This document shows, one piece after another, positions 61,865 to 64,000 of a stretch of DNA of 64,000 nt; the first letter of the stretch is position 1, and the number at the start of each line of letters is the position of its first letter. The notes beneath the pieces were generated by a model. It did no database searches. It saw only the letters and a program-made list of their open reading frames with translations, and was not told where the DNA came from. Source of the stretch: Sipunculus nudus (taxonomy: Eukaryota; Annelida; Sipuncula; Golfingiida; Sipunculidae); contig CM049309.1 of the NCBI GenBank assembly GCA_026874595.1, forward strand, positions 16,508,576 through 16,572,575, in the 5' to 3' direction. Position numbers and translations under genes: made by a program.

Positions 61865-63965
61865 TTAGCTCAGCTAACTGTAAGTCATCTGAGCTATAGC
61901 GATCACTCTCCTTGGAAACCTGGAATTAGGTCTCTGTTACCGATAATCTTCAAGCTATGGGGCTCCGAAGTACCCCCCAGAATAATGAAAAATTTGATAC
62001 TGCTCAAGTATCTGAACAACTTATGCATTGATCGACATGATTCTTTGCATGGATATTGATCCTCGCGTGTTACATCAGTTTTTGCAGACTGGTGGGGCCA
62101 CCTGTATTTTTCGATTTTACAATTTTTTTTTCTCTATTTTAGAGACCTTAAAAAATGCGATCATCTTTTAACAGGACACAAATCGTAACGACTGAACCTA
62201 GAATCTTTTTTTTTGGCATGCAGGGAGGCCCATGAAAAGTCTCCTTGGAAACATGGAATTAGGTCTCTGTTACCCATATACTTCAAGCTATTGGGCTCTG
62301 AAGTATCCCCACGAATAATGAAAAAATTTGATACGAAAGCTCAAGTGTCTGAACAGGAAATGCATTGATCACCATGATTCTTTGCACGGATATTGATCAT
62401 GGATTGTTCCATCAGTTTTTTCAGACTGGTGGCGCCACCTATATTTTTTTAAATTTTTTTACGATTTTTTTTCTCTATTTCAGAGACATTAAAAGATGCG
62501 ATCATCTGTTAACAGGGCACAAATCGTAACGACTGAACCTAGAATCTTCTTTCTTGACATGCTGGGAGGTCCATGAAAAGTCTCCTTGGAAACCTGAATG
62601 TCGGTCTCTGTTACCCATATCCTCTGAGCTATGGGGCTCAGAAGTTCTCCCCAAATATTAAACATTTGATACAAATGCTCCAGTATCTGAAAAACGAATG
62701 TAATATCACTCCGATTTCTTGCATGTATATTGATGATGAAGTGTTTTATCAGTTCCCGCAGACTGGTGGCGCCACCGTAAGTCATCTGAGCCATAGCGAT
62801 CAATCTTTGTCTGTCGGCCGTCTGTCCGTTAACAAGGCACGAATCGTAACCACTGGACCTGGAATCTTCTTACTTTACATCCAGAGAGGTCAATGAAAAA
62901 TCTCCTTTGAAACCTGGAATTAGGTCTCTGTTACCCATATTCTTCAAGTTATTGGGCTCCAAAGTACCCCCCCCCCCCCAGAATAATGAAAAATTTGATA
63001 TAAAGCTCAATTATCTGAATAACTAATGCATTGATCACCATGATTCTAATTGTACCGACGGGACTTTCAATCTTCTGTCTCGACATGCAGAGGAGCCCAT
63101 GAAAAGTCTCCATGGAAACCTGGAATTAGGTCTCTGTCACCCAAAACCTGTCAGCTATGGGGCGTCCAAGTCCCCCCCACCCCAATAATAATAGCAAATT
63201 TGATACAAAAGGTCAAGTATCTGAAAAACTAAATCAATGATTACCATGATTCTTTGCCTAGTTAATGATCATTGGGTGTTACATCCGTTTTTGCAGAATG
63301 GTAGCGCCGACTGTAATTTTCAATGTTTTTACGATTTTTTTCTCTATTTTTGAGATCTTAAAAGTTGCCATCATCTGTTAACAGAGCACAAATCGTAACG
63401 ACTGGACTTAGAATCTTCTGTCTCGACATGCAGGGAGGCCCATGAAAAGTCTCCTTGGAAACCTGGATTTAGGTCTCTGTTACCTGTCAGCTATAAGCTT
63501 ATAAGCACCCCCCCCCCCCCCATCATAATTAAAAATTTGATACCAAAGCAGGGCACAAATCATAAACATTGGATCTGGAATCTTCTAACCTAAAATCCAG
63601 GAAGGTCTATGAAAACCTCTTTGGAAACATGTATTTAGGTCTCTGTTACCCATATTTTCTGAGCTATGGGGCTTATGAGCACCCCTCAGAATAACTGAAA
63701 ATTTGATAACAAAGTAAGGCACAAATCATAACCTTTGGGCCCAGAATCTTCTAACTTGACATCCTGAGAGTTCCTCAAAATTTCTCCCCAGAAACCTGAA
63801 ATTGGGTCACAGTGAACTATATTCTCAGAGCTTTGGGGTATGTTTGAGCACCCTAGAAATAATGCAAAATACACACAAATTGCCAGATTCCTCAGATTTG
63901 TTGTGCTTATGGGTCTTGATGAACTTGAACTAATATGCATAAACAATGATGCCACCTACATTATC
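61865..63965 (+). mobile_element. Hairpin-headed tandem element running to the window end
   Basis: Head AGCTCAGCTAACT (61867-61879) pairs with AGTCATCTGAGCT (61883-61895). Units resemble those at 33.8-35.5 kb ('GTCTCTGTTACC', 'CCCCCAGAATAATG', 'ATCACCATGATTCTTTGCA', 'GACTGGTGGCGCCACC'). GTTAAC-type unit starts lie at about 62168, 62508, 62828 and 63377; the last part has shorter ~170-bp units ('GGCACAAATCATAA' at 63550 and 63718). A partial second head (GTAAGTCATCTGAGCCATAG, 62777) follows the palindrome at 62765-62776. Confidence 0.75.
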
Positions 63966-64000
63966 TTAATTAGTTGTCTGTGCAAGGACGTATTGTTACA

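Overview
The window is nuclear DNA from a bilaterian animal, most likely a bivalve mollusc. It is strongly AT-rich and gene-poor, its coding exons are split by GT-AG introns, and it is full of microsatellites, tRNA-derived SINEs, non-LTR retrotransposon scraps and MITE-like elements. One recurring family carries an AGCTCAGCTGACT hairpin followed by a GTCC/GTCT tract, a repeat style I associate with bivalve genomes. The species cannot be read from the sequence, and no bacterial-style features are present.

Genes: (1) A complete minus-strand gene of ten coding exons (22805 down to 5313) encodes about 823 aa and is recognisable as a synphilin-1 (SNCAIP) orthologue: the N-terminal PEFLDLDE motif, a low-complexity linker, ankyrin repeats collinear with the vertebrate protein, a coiled coil and an acidic tail. 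Nine of its ten exons join in frame without question; the acceptor of exon 9 needs care. (2) A minus-strand gene at 41423-39129 encodes a 764-aa secreted protein made almost wholly of octapeptide repeats (RPSLPDGK/E, ending in RPSRPDGE). A TATA box and first-exon candidate lie near 43.1-43.3 kb. (3) Two identical tRNA-Glu(CTC) genes lie on the plus strand at 50803 and 59318.

Layout: 1-0.67 kb is possibly the 3' end of an upstream gene. From 0.67 to 4.04 kb lies a decayed TTAA-flanked DNA transposon (Kolobok/piggyBac-like) with a transposase remnant and a nested foldback element. The synphilin gene fills 5.3-22.8 kb, with SINEs and AT-satellite in its introns. From 23 to 39 kb there are no confident genes, but several repeat families: a SINE, a PIF/Harbinger-like MITE, hairpin-headed tandem elements, and paired elements whose ends are rich in ACAATTACCCC. 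The octapeptide gene is at 39.1-41.4 kb, beside a LINE remnant.

From 47.2 to 61.9 kb there is a diverged local duplication. Each copy holds, in the same order, a TATA box, a matching 5' exon with conserved donor and acceptor, E-box motifs, a 41-bp minisatellite, a CTCF-consensus match, a tRNA-Glu gene, a purine-rich tract and a SINE. This duplicated, apparently non-coding spliced unit is the least explained structure in the window. The last 2 kb is another hairpin-headed tandem array running off the end.

Exon calls rest on reading frame, splice consensus and remembered family features. No database search was run.
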